A stretch of 64,000 nucleotides of DNA from CAIYTF01 sp963664845 (lineage in GTDB: Bacteria; Bacteroidota; Ignavibacteria; Ignavibacteriales; Ignavibacteriaceae). Shown piece after piece: positions 11,001 to 19,525 of the stretch (position 1 is its first letter; each line of letters opens with the position of its first letter). The DNA lies in contig OY761615.1 in NCBI GenBank assembly GCA_963664845.1, positions 62,001 to 126,000 on the forward strand, in the 5' to 3' direction. Position numbers and translations under genes: made by a program. The notes beneath the pieces are model-generated. The model was not told where the DNA came from and made no database searches. It saw only the letters and a list, made by a program, of their open reading frames with translations.

Positions 11001-11622
11001 CTTTTGTTACTTGAAAAGCACCTACAAAACTACTTGTATTCAATGTTATTGTTGGCCCACTTGCAGTACCCTGAACGTTAAAATCATCAATTCGATATGT
11101 TCCCGAACCGGCAACCTGGGTGACAGTCCAGCGAAGTTGCAGATTGCTCAGCCCTTCAGCGCCGGCAGGCAATGTTATTCTTGTCCCGCCATTGGAAAGC
11201 GCCCAACTGCCTGTCGTTCCAACTTCAGTATACGAAACACTATTCCAGGTGGAACCATCACTGCTCCAAGACAAAGAAACAGCAGTTGAACAGGTGGAGG
11301 TTTTTCGAGCTCCCCACATCACTGTTATGCCCTGATATCCAACAGTTGACAAGCTATTATTAAATGTTAAACTGTGTGTTGCCAATGCTGAGCCCATAGT
11401 TACCACGACGTTATTGCTGGCACTGGCACCTGTATATCCTGATGAGGCTGAAGCAGTGCTAATAGCCCATGTACCTGTCCCGCTTGAAGCAGACCAACCA
11501 GTTGGTAATGAAGTACCGCCAGTTCCAAAATTTGTCGTATAGATTGTTGTTTCCCCATAGGTGGCTGCACTAAGCAACGCAATAACTGAAATGGCCAAAT
11601 AAAATCGTATAATTGCCTTCAT
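8083..11622 (-). CDS. Giant secreted beta-rich protein with T9SS C-terminal sorting domain
   Basis: This 1179-residue protein has a signal peptide (MKAIIRFYLAISVIALLSAA..., cleaved near TYG). The body up to about residue 700 is closely related to the 960-4247 protein, including a near-identical GNWSSGTTWDGG module and long beta-strand repeats. The C-terminal part differs. It has a fibronectin-III-like linker (LPVEMTTFSATQQG, then LRWKTATEINNMGFEI), then a type A T9SS sorting domain of about 93 residues opening with the YPNPFNPTT motif and ending KTIKIVLNK. In known T9SS systems this tail directs outer-membrane passage and is removed on attachment to the surface. The ATG has a GAGGTCC ribosome-binding site. 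The likely role is a surface-anchored structural or adhesive protein; no enzyme domain is visible. Confidence 0.9.
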   Translation of the reverse strand: MKAIIRFYLAISVIALLSAATYGETTIYTTNFGTGGTSLPTGWSASSGTGTWAISTASASSGYTGASASNNVVVTMGSALATHSLTFNNSLSTVGYQGITVMWGARKTSTCSTAVSLSWSSDGSTWNSVSYTEVGTTGSWALSNGGTRITLPAGAEGLSNLQLRWTVTQVAGSGTYRIDDFNVQGTASGPTITLNTSSFVGAFQVTKVGNSSSTSSFTVSGTSLAGDITVTPPTGFQIRTGANAFSTTPVTLTQTGGVVTATTIDVQFTPLAYIKYSGSIACASSGAGTQYASVSGTGGIKSVAAGNWSSGTTWDGGTVPNSTQNVYIASAYPVTIDDGTAACLSIDFDPAGTSGLLVMGSSSSVLSVYGDFTLGNTSQMVFASSWPSGAKLKFTGSAATQVLSGWNTSTTNSGGLMEVQIDKSSGKVTTSTLNMKLTIGTSLEIINGTFEIAATDDIFGRDLTGTATTPTILIQSGGTFTIVAGATQMNSGYTNGSSAYNPIGKMTVFGTAELVTTSTSKLNIGGIDVESGGVLRLLTGGSSSTIASGLITVKSGGTLRYSTTLSTMWDNTNSSLVLNSGGSINSTVSSAITLPTAFTDNGGTFRYSYSTDQTGVLPRTYTNLELSGGGIKTLGGSVTVNGTLSLLGSATLALGSGSLAFGASGTLQYGASGQATAQTTTDAEWPAISGPLNVQIYNGNGVTLHANRTVNGTLTLTLGTFDNDGTAGDVALTLGNGATISRARGSLTASPIFGTSVNVSYTSSIENVTSGFELPTSTSLLNNLNITSTQGMTLSTNATVNGVLTLSNTNITTGSNILTIGSTGSVTRGSGYIAGQLSKSIGTGANTKLFEIGSENGYSPVTVAFGNVTTAANLSASVTQTTHPSATVPANTLNRYWTIAADGELAFDNYSATFTYLPVDFNTGVVEASDESSLMVGKYAASWSFPTLGTLMPGGTADGGSIQAIGLTSFSDFAIAKEGSALPVEMTTFSATQQGSNSVILRWKTATEINNMGFEIIRRIEGSQAETKVGFVEGKGNSNSPNEYLFTDKKLAGNGKYVYRLKQLDSDGSYSYSRETALDVNVIPKTFALVQNYPNPFNPTTKVGYQLPSSARVSIELYSILGSRVTTLVDQFLTAGEYSFELNTTSMQLASGVYLIKMQAFDEGAKNTFSKTIKIVLNK

Positions 11623-12020
11623 AAGGACCTCACCGTTGAATGGTAAATAATAAACACATAAATTCTCTCATATCGTGCATTACCTGTGGCATGGGGTAAA
11701 CGTTTTCCAACTCCATTGAAAGGACATGTTAAATGCTATCAGAATTAGTGATGACATCTGTTTCACCCAATCAAAGTGAAATTGGTAATTAATTAATAAC
11801 GCAATTTCAGTACCAGAAAAAAACTCTGTTTTTGCTGATTTTCTACAAATTGTGAGTACACATGAGAAAATATCTCACATTAATGGGAAATAATTGCCCA
11901 AAGAAAATGCCCATGAGCACATTCCTTCAGTTAAGCGGATGGTAGATTTAGTGGTAAGATAAGGAAGGTATATTCGCCATGAGCGGATAATTATTCAACT
12001 ATCCGCCCAGACGACTACAT
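11623..12020. other. Gene-free spacer between surface-protein gene and ACL operon
   Basis: This stretch has no coding frame I can support. It contains a perfect 8-bp inverted repeat (TGAAATTG 11777-11784, CAATTTCA 11802-11809) around an AT-rich core, about 155 bp upstream of the 11622 start codon and possibly regulatory. It also contains a hairpin (GCGGATAA 11983-11990, TATCCGC 12000-12006) 15 bp past the stop of the ACL large subunit. That hairpin lacks a T-run, so it is a weak terminator candidate at best. Confidence 0.5.
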
Positions 12021-14747
12021 TTATAAGACGTATGAAAGTTTGCTTTCAGGTGTTCTGCAATCCATATCAGTTCCTCTGTCACGGTGATCTGCAATTTCTG
12101 CTGTCACACCCAACGACCTGCCAAAGAGGAATAGAGTGAACACGATATCCTGTACCTGTTTGATGGTTACTTTCCCCTCTTTCAAATCCTTCCAGACAAA
12201 TTTTAAGATGATAACGGCAAGCACTGCATCCACATTTACACAGAAAACGTTTTTCGTAATTCCCTCGTCAAACAGTTCCTGCACCAGATTGTGGTAGAAA
12301 TCGAGGAAAATGTTATAGATACCCTTCTGCTCAAACTGTGTTCTGATAAATTGTTCCCGCGGATCGATATTAACATCATTTCCTTTGAATACGGGATGAT
12401 TGATACAGGGGATACGTTTGTAATTTAATTCACCGGTTTCCTTCTCCAACTGTTTGTACTTTCCATACAACCGGGCAGCCTCAAGGCTCATTTCTTTTAA
12501 ATTGATCTTATGATCCTTATCCCCAGGTGCCACCAGCGGTGTATTCTTAAACTGTTCGAGCAGGTAGTGAACAGCTTCAAATCCATTTCCGCCGTGTGCC
12601 AGACCGGTGTTTGTCAAAAACCCTACATATGCCATTGATATATTATTCCGGGCACTGACCGATTCCTTTGCGCCTTTCGCAGATATAGTTCCAGGGCCAT
12701 TGGTAATGGTCAATCCGATAAGAGCCTTGAACTCGAATAACTCTGCTTCTGAGGGAGCACGATTAAAGAGTATTTTGAATGCATTCTCGGTGAATGATGC
12801 ATTAATATTCGATATTTTCGTATTAATAAGTCGTTGCCAAAATTTATTGTTCTTTCGGTCAATCACCGAATAGGCTACAATTCTGGCAATTATATAAAAA
12901 TAACTAATGGAGTCTTCAACCAACTGCCTTGATATTCGGTTCTCCAGCATGGGGTTCCAGAATATACAAACACCAATTGAGGCCAACAGAAATTCATACG
13001 TGTCCCGTATTGCAAGACCTTCTTTTTCTGAAAGCTTTATAATATGCTGACAAACCTGAACAGGAACGCACTTCTTTGTGCTTTTTTTTATTTCGTTCAG
13101 CAGCATATCTGAAACTTCGCTTTTCTGCTGTTCGTCACCCGTCATAAGATGCTCCCGCACAAACACGTCCACTTCAGCAGGCAGTTGCTTCGTATCGTCG
13201 TTCAGTTCAAATTCCCTGATGAGATCGATAATAAATTTCGCATGTTGTCTTGATTTTTCCAGCAGTGATTTATTACCGATGAGTGCAACCTGCGATCCTA
13301 TATACGCGTTTGGAGTACAGTCATTTTCTCGCGCGACATCAACCAGGTCCATACGCTTCTCATCCATTTTCAGGAAAAGATTCAACAAAAAATTAATGGT
13401 CGGGATATCCATTTTTTCAGGCATCACCTTGGCCAGTGAAAAATAGATATTCTCTTCCATTGTGTATTTGGACAGTTCAAGTACAGTGCGGTTGTGCAAT
13501 TCAGACACTTGCGTTTGCGGATTCATTCGCGATGCACCGGATTTGTCCGACATATTCTGCCTAAGATAGTGCGCACCTACCTGCTTGGTTATTTCTTTAA
13601 TTTGTTCATTATAAGGATGCATCGCTTCAACCAGCGGAATGTCCAGTTCTGCCGGCAGTTTGACGTGCGTGTCACCCATCCATGGTTTAAGTGAAAGATC
13701 GCCCTGGGCAGGAAAATCAGGCACCTCATCTATCTTATCAAATACTGCCTTCATCGCTTCCGGGATATGTTGTATGGAGGAAACCCTTATTCCTCGCTTT
13801 GAAACTACCGGGTTCTTGGGGTCAAACACATCCAATCCAAAATATTCATCAAACAATCGCTCCTTTGCAATTGCATCATCACCACTGCCTGCAATGGCGC
13901 CAGCATGACCACAAGCCCGGTTAATATCTTTTTTCCAACGACCGGTCACACAGGCAATGATCGGTTTATTAAATCCAAAACGGCGCTCTTTAATCCAGTC
14001 CAAAGCCATTTTTTCATAGTATCCACCTGGTTCGACATATACCACCACAGCTTTTGTCCGCGGATCATTCTGCGCGGCATATAAAAACTCAGGAAGCGCA
14101 AAATGGATATATACATCTTTTCCGGAACTCACTACCGTTGACAACCCGAAGCCCTGAGTGCTGAGATATTGTGCAATAGTAGTGGTGAAATTTCCTGAAT
14201 TGGAGTGGATCGCAATGGAGCCTTTACGAAGTGATTCTTCGGGCGTATCACCACCAAGTGCGCCGCCAACACGGACATGATCCCACACATTCGCAACGCC
14301 CAGACAATTTGCCCCGATTAAATCGACCCCTGCTTCCTGACAGATCATGCGAACATTCCTCGAATCCCGCGATGCAACTTTTTCTGTGACTATCACGATC
14401 CGCTTAAGCATATTGTTATAGTTTACCAGTTCAGCAACTGCCTGTGATACTGCTGCCGGTGGCAGATAGACTACACCAATATCAAATGTCAGATCATGTT
14501 CCATCACGTCACGGATACTACGGTAAATGGGTATGTTCCCCAGCCTGGTTTCAAGCACGCCGCGTCGTCCATACTGCACTCCGGCAACGATGTTCCCGTT
14601 GCTGTATTCGTGCGAAACCGGAGTAACTTTTCTGCTCTCAGACCCCAGAATATTTATTACACACACTTTGTTTTCTTTAGTCACCAATTCTTCAAGCGAA
14701 TGAACGCCCACGAAGTAAGGAAAGGGTTTTGTAATTAATTGTCTCAT
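12021..14747 (-). CDS. aclA: ATP-citrate lyase large-subunit-like protein (CoA-ligase plus citrate-synthase-like halves), expanded
   Basis: The protein has 908 residues. Residues about 25-340 are the CoA-binding and CoA-ligase modules of the succinyl-CoA-synthetase/ACL family, with the phospho-histidine loop intact (CGHAGAIAGSGDDA, His281). The C-terminal 230 residues are the citrate-synthase-homology domain: TITNGPGTIS (680-689), AHGG (717-720), CINHPVFK with His784, DPR (795-797) and NVDA with Asp840. Known two-subunit ACL large subunits are about 600 residues. Here a mostly helical stretch of about 300 residues (roughly 350-640) is extra. The position matching the TADHGPAVSG motif, where human ACLY has a catalytic His, reads TITNGP with Asn683. 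It lies 116 bp behind the small-subunit gene, same strand. Citryl-CoA formation looks supported; full lyase activity is uncertain. Confidence 0.82.
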   Translation of the reverse strand: MRQLITKPFPYFVGVHSLEELVTKENKVCVINILGSESRKVTPVSHEYSNGNIVAGVQYGRRGVLETRLGNIPIYRSIRDVMEHDLTFDIGVVYLPPAAVSQAVAELVNYNNMLKRIVIVTEKVASRDSRNVRMICQEAGVDLIGANCLGVANVWDHVRVGGALGGDTPEESLRKGSIAIHSNSGNFTTTIAQYLSTQGFGLSTVVSSGKDVYIHFALPEFLYAAQNDPRTKAVVVYVEPGGYYEKMALDWIKERRFGFNKPIIACVTGRWKKDINRACGHAGAIAGSGDDAIAKERLFDEYFGLDVFDPKNPVVSKRGIRVSSIQHIPEAMKAVFDKIDEVPDFPAQGDLSLKPWMGDTHVKLPAELDIPLVEAMHPYNEQIKEITKQVGAHYLRQNMSDKSGASRMNPQTQVSELHNRTVLELSKYTMEENIYFSLAKVMPEKMDIPTINFLLNLFLKMDEKRMDLVDVARENDCTPNAYIGSQVALIGNKSLLEKSRQHAKFIIDLIREFELNDDTKQLPAEVDVFVREHLMTGDEQQKSEVSDMLLNEIKKSTKKCVPVQVCQHIIKLSEKEGLAIRDTYEFLLASIGVCIFWNPMLENRISRQLVEDSISYFYIIARIVAYSVIDRKNNKFWQRLINTKISNINASFTENAFKILFNRAPSEAELFEFKALIGLTITNGPGTISAKGAKESVSARNNISMAYVGFLTNTGLAHGGNGFEAVHYLLEQFKNTPLVAPGDKDHKINLKEMSLEAARLYGKYKQLEKETGELNYKRIPCINHPVFKGNDVNIDPREQFIRTQFEQKGIYNIFLDFYHNLVQELFDEGITKNVFCVNVDAVLAVIILKFVWKDLKEGKVTIKQVQDIVFTLFLFGRSLGVTAEIADHRDRGTDMDCRTPESKLSYVL

Positions 14748-14863
14748 ATCAATTTCTTTTGTTTATTGTACGGTCTCTCATGAAGTGGCTTGGTTTTTCT
14801 TTTATCAATCCAAAACGGAGATTGCACGTTTTATAAATGATTGCTAAGTATTATAATTTTGGT

Positions 14864-16135
14864 TTACGCTTTTTTTAACTGTTTTTTTGCGTATTCATTT
14901 TTACCTGTTTCAGCCCACCATGCATCTATTTTCTTCGCGAACTCAAGCACTTTTATCATTGACGTGTCAAATCCGAAAATTCTGTACGGAAGTTTGAGCG
15001 AATCGAGAATATCTCTCGCGTAAAACATTCCTTTAATGAGATTGGGGCCCCCGCGGCCAATAACCACGTAGATTGGTTTCCTTCCATACTTGGCCATATT
15101 GTCCCGCAAAGCATCAAACACACCCTTGAACGTCACATAGATATCCGTATTGTTTGCTTTCCCTCCGATGAGCACCAATACATTTGCCTTGGGAAGCCAA
15201 TGCTTGAACACAATGTTGCTTATTTCGTACATTTTTTCATAAGGAGGGTTTCCGCCAAAATCAGAAGCAAAAATTGCAGAATCACCGAGTGTCTCTGTGG
15301 CAGCACTGGTAGCGCCTCCGCCAAACATAAACGGAATGATGGTTCCTTCTGGGTTCAACTCGAGCACGTCGCTCTGCCCCTGATAGGTCCGCAACTGATT
15401 GACTTCACTCTCAAACGGTGTAACATCGGCCTGGAATATGGTGCTGGGCAGCATCAGGCGTTTCCATGCCGGATTATCCTTATCAAACGACGCTTTAACA
15501 TCACAGGCCATAGGCACCAGACGGTTATCTATTCTTGTCATTCGTATAGGATTAATCTCTATGGTTGTCAATCCGTAATTGTCATATAATTCCCACAATT
15601 TTGGAAGATGTTGAACCAACGGGGATATATATTCTTCCGGGCATCCGGCATCATTCAATTGGTTTGTTAAATCAAAACTCTTCAACCCGATAAACGGATC
15701 AATATCATTCACTTTTACTTTATCAGGTCCAAGACTTTCGATATCCACCCCTCCAAAGGGTGAAATGGTGAATATTGGTTTGCGGTAAATGGTTGATGCA
15801 GCAATGGAAAAATATACTTCCAGCTCTGAGGGAATAAAAGCTTCAAAAGTCACTCCGCTTGCTTTAACGGTTTTTGAACCAAACTGGTGAGTGGCAAAAT
15901 AGAGTTGTTCTTTTGCCAAAAGTGCATCCGGAAGATTATCTACTATTTTAATCAGACCGGCTTTTCCTTTTTTGCCAACACCGCCGCTGAAAGATGGTTT
16001 GACAACAACTTTGCCGTATTTTTCAATGAGATTTTGAATTTCGTCGTGGGTCGCATCTCCTGTAAGAAACTCGGCCACAGGGAATTCCACCAGTTCAAGC
16101 AGTTTTGAACCGTATTTGAGTCCCGATAATTGCAT
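14864..16135 (-). CDS. aclB: ATP-citrate lyase small subunit (ATP-grasp and citrate-binding domains)
   Basis: The 423-residue protein matches the N-terminal half of eukaryotic ACLY. An ATP-grasp domain (KVVVKPSFSGGVGKKGKAG; later TTIEINPI) is followed by the citrate-binding Rossmann domain with FGGGAT, LIGGKANNTD, RGGPN and IFGFDTSMIKV. I place the start at the ATG at 16135 (MQLSGLKYG). The frame could run back to a TTG at 16177, but family members start near this point and an AAGG element precedes the ATG. It is the first gene of the pair, small then large subunit, as in Chlorobi acl operons. With its partner it should use ATP, CoA and citrate to make acetyl-CoA and oxaloacetate, the key step of the reductive TCA cycle, subject to the caveat on the partner's Asn683. 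Confidence 0.88.
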   Translation of the reverse strand: MQLSGLKYGSKLLELVEFPVAEFLTGDATHDEIQNLIEKYGKVVVKPSFSGGVGKKGKAGLIKIVDNLPDALLAKEQLYFATHQFGSKTVKASGVTFEAFIPSELEVYFSIAASTIYRKPIFTISPFGGVDIESLGPDKVKVNDIDPFIGLKSFDLTNQLNDAGCPEEYISPLVQHLPKLWELYDNYGLTTIEINPIRMTRIDNRLVPMACDVKASFDKDNPAWKRLMLPSTIFQADVTPFESEVNQLRTYQGQSDVLELNPEGTIIPFMFGGGATSAATETLGDSAIFASDFGGNPPYEKMYEISNIVFKHWLPKANVLVLIGGKANNTDIYVTFKGVFDALRDNMAKYGRKPIYVVIGRGGPNLIKGMFYARDILDSLKLPYRIFGFDTSMIKVLEFAKKIDAWWAETGKNEYAKKQLKKA

Positions 16136-16367
16136 CCTGTTTACCTTAATAATTATCTTATAAAATATTTCAATCAAAAGTTCATCTGTTGACCGGTTTT
16201 GTCATCAGATTCTCTTACCAAATTTCCAGTTTTACCCCGGCGAAAAATTTCAGTAAGACCAATTTAAATTTACCTAAAGCCGGCAAATACTCAATCACCC
16301 TACAAAAATTGTTCGCATGTTTCGAAATGGTCAGAACAAAAAAATCAACGGTTAGAGCTCCATAGCC

Positions 16368-17126
16368 TTAATTTCCCGTTGTTTTCTTACTAAGCCAGTC
16401 CACTGCCTTCCTTATAAAGAATCGTTGCTCTTCCAGTTTCTCAAAATGCGGACTTATACTCATAACCCGACCTTCACCGAATTCACCAATTGCAATTGCA
16501 TCCGTTCCGGGCATCACTCCTTTAGGTGCACCTTTCTCGGCCATTTCAGTTTTGAATGTTGCCAAAGAAATATAGTCAGCCACAGTGTCGGATAATCCAG
16601 GCGCGAGCAACGGGCCCTGCCCATAGCGAACTACTATCGTATCACCGGACAAACCAAAAAACAGCTTCCCCTTTTTGGTGAAGTGAAGTACCACATCTCC
16701 AGCACCACGGTTCCAATGCTCATGATCAATAACATTAGCGTTTAATATACCAAGCGACCAGTCATAAAAGGAGGTTGAAAGATATGCCCCTGCACAAATT
16801 CCCAAATAGCCCCCGCCCCGCCGGACAAAAGAACGGATTGAATCCAGCCCTGACTTTTCCAACACTTTCGCCTGTTTGGAACCGCTGCCACCCGGCTGAA
16901 CCAGCACATCAAATACGTTTAAAGCTCCGGCTCGAATATCGGACGCGTTAATTATTTTATATTTATATTTTTTATCCGGTTTGAGAGAAAATTGTACGTT
17001 ATCCGCACCCAGCTTACCGCCTCCGGAATCCTGAAAAATTGCGACACGGATTTTGTCTGATTGCGAAAAGAGGCGGAAGGGAATGATGGTGAAGAATAAA
17101 ATGGCGAACAAGAAATGCATTTTCAT
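16368..17126 (-). CDS. Secreted class I glutamine-amidotransferase-like protein (BPL_N type)
   Basis: This 252-residue protein has a signal peptide (cleaved near LFSQS). The domain follows the biotin-protein-ligase N-terminal/GATase-like fold: RVAIFQDSGGG at the start, VLVQPGGSGSKQ, then the nucleophile-elbow motif GGGYLGICAGAYLS with its Cys, and a late ISPHFEK segment with a His. In cytoplasmic relatives the Cys-His pair hydrolyses glutamine; here the protein is exported, so the substrate is unknown. The start is an ATG with AGGA upstream. An inverted repeat lies 55-79 bp upstream of it. It is separated by 190 bp or more from its neighbours and is probably a single-gene unit. Confidence 0.8.
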   Translation of the reverse strand: MKMHFLFAILFFTIIPFRLFSQSDKIRVAIFQDSGGGKLGADNVQFSLKPDKKYKYKIINASDIRAGALNVFDVLVQPGGSGSKQAKVLEKSGLDSIRSFVRRGGGYLGICAGAYLSTSFYDWSLGILNANVIDHEHWNRGAGDVVLHFTKKGKLFFGLSGDTIVVRYGQGPLLAPGLSDTVADYISLATFKTEMAEKGAPKGVMPGTDAIAIGEFGEGRVMSISPHFEKLEEQRFFIRKAVDWLSKKTTGN

Positions 17127-17461
17127 AATATAATCCTGCGTTTTTAACCAGAACCGATGAGTAAATGATAATTGACAAACATAAATACCGTGCGCAAGTA
17201 TTTATCATCTATTGCCGAGTATAAGTTTGCAAATATCAGGCCAAATCATAGTTCAGGGAATAAAAAGGATAATTCAAATCAGCGGAATTGCTCAAACCAC
17301 GCTCTATTGAACAAAAAAAGTCCTATCTGGGTTACCAATACTATTCTCCCAAATGATCCTCGTGGCGAAGGAATGGTAATAATTGGGAAATTCAGACCCA
17401 ACTACTGAGAAAATAATACCCTGTCACTTAGTCATAAGAACAAATGGAATGCATTCCGGTA
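17127..17461. other. Gene-free spacer with an AT-rich inverted repeat
   Basis: No supportable gene. A perfect 8-bp inverted repeat (ATAAATAC 17181-17188, GTATTTAT 17198-17205, 9-nt centre) lies upstream of the minus-strand gene starting at 17126. It could be an operator or a stem in the leader; nothing else stands out. Confidence 0.45.
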
Positions 17462-18118
17462 TTAATGTCGACCTGATTTCCCATCAATCCATTTTGTTTC
17501 CGGATCAATGTGAACGATCATTTTATCTGCATCCAGGGTTTCCACAACTTTTTTGCAAAAATTGTTGTACAACGTTCCAAAATTGGCATAGGCATTACCA
17601 CCGGTAAATGAATTTGCCATCCAGGCCACATTGCCCGTTTTTACATCCAATAACTTCAGACCAAACTCGGCAAAAGGTTTATTAACAATATCACCGCCCA
17701 AATATGTGGTTTTTGTATCGACTACCCCGTTGGCTGAAACGGTCCCTGTTGTCTTTGAGGCCACAATAGGGTTTTGTGTTGTCTCGACACCTTTTTCCCC
17801 CACAGAAATAATTAAACTGCCATCAAAATGATTGGCCGCCAAAACAGCCGTATAAGCACTGTCAGTAATAACTCTGGTTGGTGGGAAAAATTCATAGCTT
17901 GCAGACGCAGCAGTCCCACTCTCAATGAGTGCACTGGATAGCGTCTTCTCTATTTTAAATCTGAAATCAAGTTTGTCAGTATCGGCAGTGACAAGTATTT
18001 TAGTAAATTTTGTCTGCTTATAATCCGGATCGACGTATGATGTTATTTCCGTGGATGCACAATTGAAAGACAAAAAAGCTGCAAAGAGGCAAAATGCGAG
18101 ATGACCATATTTTTTCAT
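17462..18118 (-). CDS. Outer-membrane-type lipoprotein, DUF4136-like
   Basis: The protein has 218 residues with a lipoprotein signal: a hydrophobic stretch followed by LSFNC, where the Cys would be lipidated. The mature part opens with STEITSYVDPDYKQTKFTKILV, which resembles the opening of DUF4136-type lipoproteins. It then alternates strands and helices with a GNVAWMANSFTGG segment near residue 170. No catalytic motif is visible. The gene stands alone, minus strand, with a repeat element behind the next gene upstream. The role is unknown; cell-envelope location is well supported by the lipobox. Confidence 0.7.
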   Translation of the reverse strand: MKKYGHLAFCLFAAFLSFNCASTEITSYVDPDYKQTKFTKILVTADTDKLDFRFKIEKTLSSALIESGTAASASYEFFPPTRVITDSAYTAVLAANHFDGSLIISVGEKGVETTQNPIVASKTTGTVSANGVVDTKTTYLGGDIVNKPFAEFGLKLLDVKTGNVAWMANSFTGGNAYANFGTLYNNFCKKVVETLDADKMIVHIDPETKWIDGKSGRH

Positions 18119-18282
18119 AAAACACCCATTGAAATTTGTACAAATAAAAAGCTTATAGAATTCGACAAGTAAAAGAGGATTAAGGTTTATCAGAAATCCC
18201 GTTTAATTTTTAAATAATCAAATTATTCAGAAAAATAAAACATTCCGAGGGTTATCATTCTCCTATCCGGTATTAAGAACTC

Positions 18283-18453
18283 ATGTTACATTACGATTCC
18301 AATTGACTTGCCACGAGCTTCAGCTCGTGGTTCTTTCGCACCCCATGAAATACAAATCTTCGCTCTATTAGTGGCTAAAGCCAACATTTAGATGGTCCAT
18401 TTATCCCACGACTTGAAAGTCGTGGCTATTCAATCTCTGAGTTTGCGTAACAT
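18283..18453. repeat. REP/MITE-like element, copy 1
   Basis: This 171-bp element has 7-bp terminal inverted repeats (ATGTTAC at 18283, GTAACAT at 18447). Inside are two hairpins: CCACGAGCT/AGCTCGTGG (18311-18330, 2-nt loop) and CCACGACT/AGTCGTGG (18406-18425, 4-nt loop). A related copy in the opposite orientation lies at 49943-50081. It begins 16 bp past the stop codon of the alpha/beta hydrolase gene (minus strand). No target-site duplication is obvious. Confidence 0.75.
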
Positions 18454-18469
18454 AAGTCAAGATATAAAT

Positions 18470-19525
18470 CTAAAGCCTTAGCTTCTCAATAAAAAAATCA
18501 TTAAACTTTTTAACTTCCTCCGTATTCGGGAAATGTGCGGAATTTTCAAACCAGATGATCTCTTTCACAGGCGCTTTCAATAGTTCACAATACTGTTCCA
18601 CTAATTGAGATGGCACCTCGTAATCGTGTCTTCCTTCAAGGAAATAGACAGGTACTTTAAGTTCTGCAGCCTGCTCAATAAAATTTATTTTCATAATTTG
18701 CGGCCAGAGCAGGCGCATAGAATCGAGTACACCACGAAGGAAATTGATTTTATCAGCCCAGCGATATTCTTTTGACCTCAACAGGCTTCCCAGAACAACT
18801 TGCATACCACCCCTGGGATTATTATACACTTCACCGCCATATTTTGCCAGCACTCGTCGTTCGGCAATAGTTTTGGCTTTCCAATCACCTGTATAGGGCG
18901 GAGTACCGAGCTTCTTTAGCTTTGCTATGGATTTACTGTCATTGGCCTTCACAGCCTGTCGCAAGACCCATTCATAACTGATCCGTTCATTTTCCACCAT
19001 ATTAACCACCTGACCAATGCCTATATAAGCGTGATATAGTTCCGGATATTTTTGCACCGTAAGCAACCCAAGTGCACTGCCCCATGAATGCCCAGCCAAA
19101 AAGATCTTCTCCTGGTTAAATCGCCTGCAAAGCAGTCGGGTGAGCTCTTGAGCATCTGAAACAAACTGCTCAATTGTCATTTTGGATTCGGGATTAATCG
19201 CGGCATAGGACTTCCCCGCACCCCGTTGATCCCAGGCTACCACCGTATAGTACTTTTGCAGTTCAGGCATATTATATTTTTCCAACAGAGCCATTTCGGC
19301 CGTCCCCGGACCTCCATGTAAAAAGAGCAATACCGGGTTCCCCGGGTTTTCGCTTCGAATAAGGATCCATTGTTCGGCACCACCAAGTTTCACTTTTTCC
19401 AGAGAAGATATACTGCCGGGAAGTATTTTTCCGTCATCATCTTTGATGGGTGAAGTATGGCCGGGGATCAGGCAGGCAATCCCTATTCCCAAAACAGTGA
19501 ATAGAATTAAGAGGAAGAGTAACAT
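18470..19525 (-). CDS. Alpha/beta hydrolase, proline-iminopeptidase-like, membrane-anchored
   Basis: A single N-terminal hydrophobic segment (residues 1-20) would anchor the protein or export it. It then has the S33-type alpha/beta-hydrolase layout: oxyanion segment LLFLHGGPGTAEM, VVAWDQRGAGKS, nucleophile elbow GHSWGS and, near the end, FLEGRHDYEVP (acid) and FENSAHFP (His). HGGPG and DQRGxGxS are the hallmarks of prolyl aminopeptidase-like enzymes, so peptide or small-amide hydrolysis is likely. The exact substrate cannot be told. The start ATG has a good AAAGGAGA ribosome-binding site. Gene length (351 codons) is normal for the family. Confidence 0.85.
   Translation of the reverse strand: MLLFLLILFTVLGIGIACLIPGHTSPIKDDDGKILPGSISSLEKVKLGGAEQWILIRSENPGNPVLLFLHGGPGTAEMALLEKYNMPELQKYYTVVAWDQRGAGKSYAAINPESKMTIEQFVSDAQELTRLLCRRFNQEKIFLAGHSWGSALGLLTVQKYPELYHAYIGIGQVVNMVENERISYEWVLRQAVKANDSKSIAKLKKLGTPPYTGDWKAKTIAERRVLAKYGGEVYNNPRGGMQVVLGSLLRSKEYRWADKINFLRGVLDSMRLLWPQIMKINFIEQAAELKVPVYFLEGRHDYEVPSQLVEQYCELLKAPVKEIIWFENSAHFPNTEEVKKFNDFFIEKLRL

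Noticed and set aside
12021..16135. Succinyl-CoA synthetase instead of ATP-citrate lyase
   Set aside because: The small subunit has the citrate-binding GGGAT, GGKANNTD and RGGPN motifs and the large one a citrate-synthase-like C-terminus, neither found in succinyl-CoA synthetase.
17172..17408. Plus-strand frame of 78 codons in the 17127-17461 spacer
   Set aside because: No ribosome-binding site, biased composition (many Asn, Ser, Lys) and no recognisable feature.
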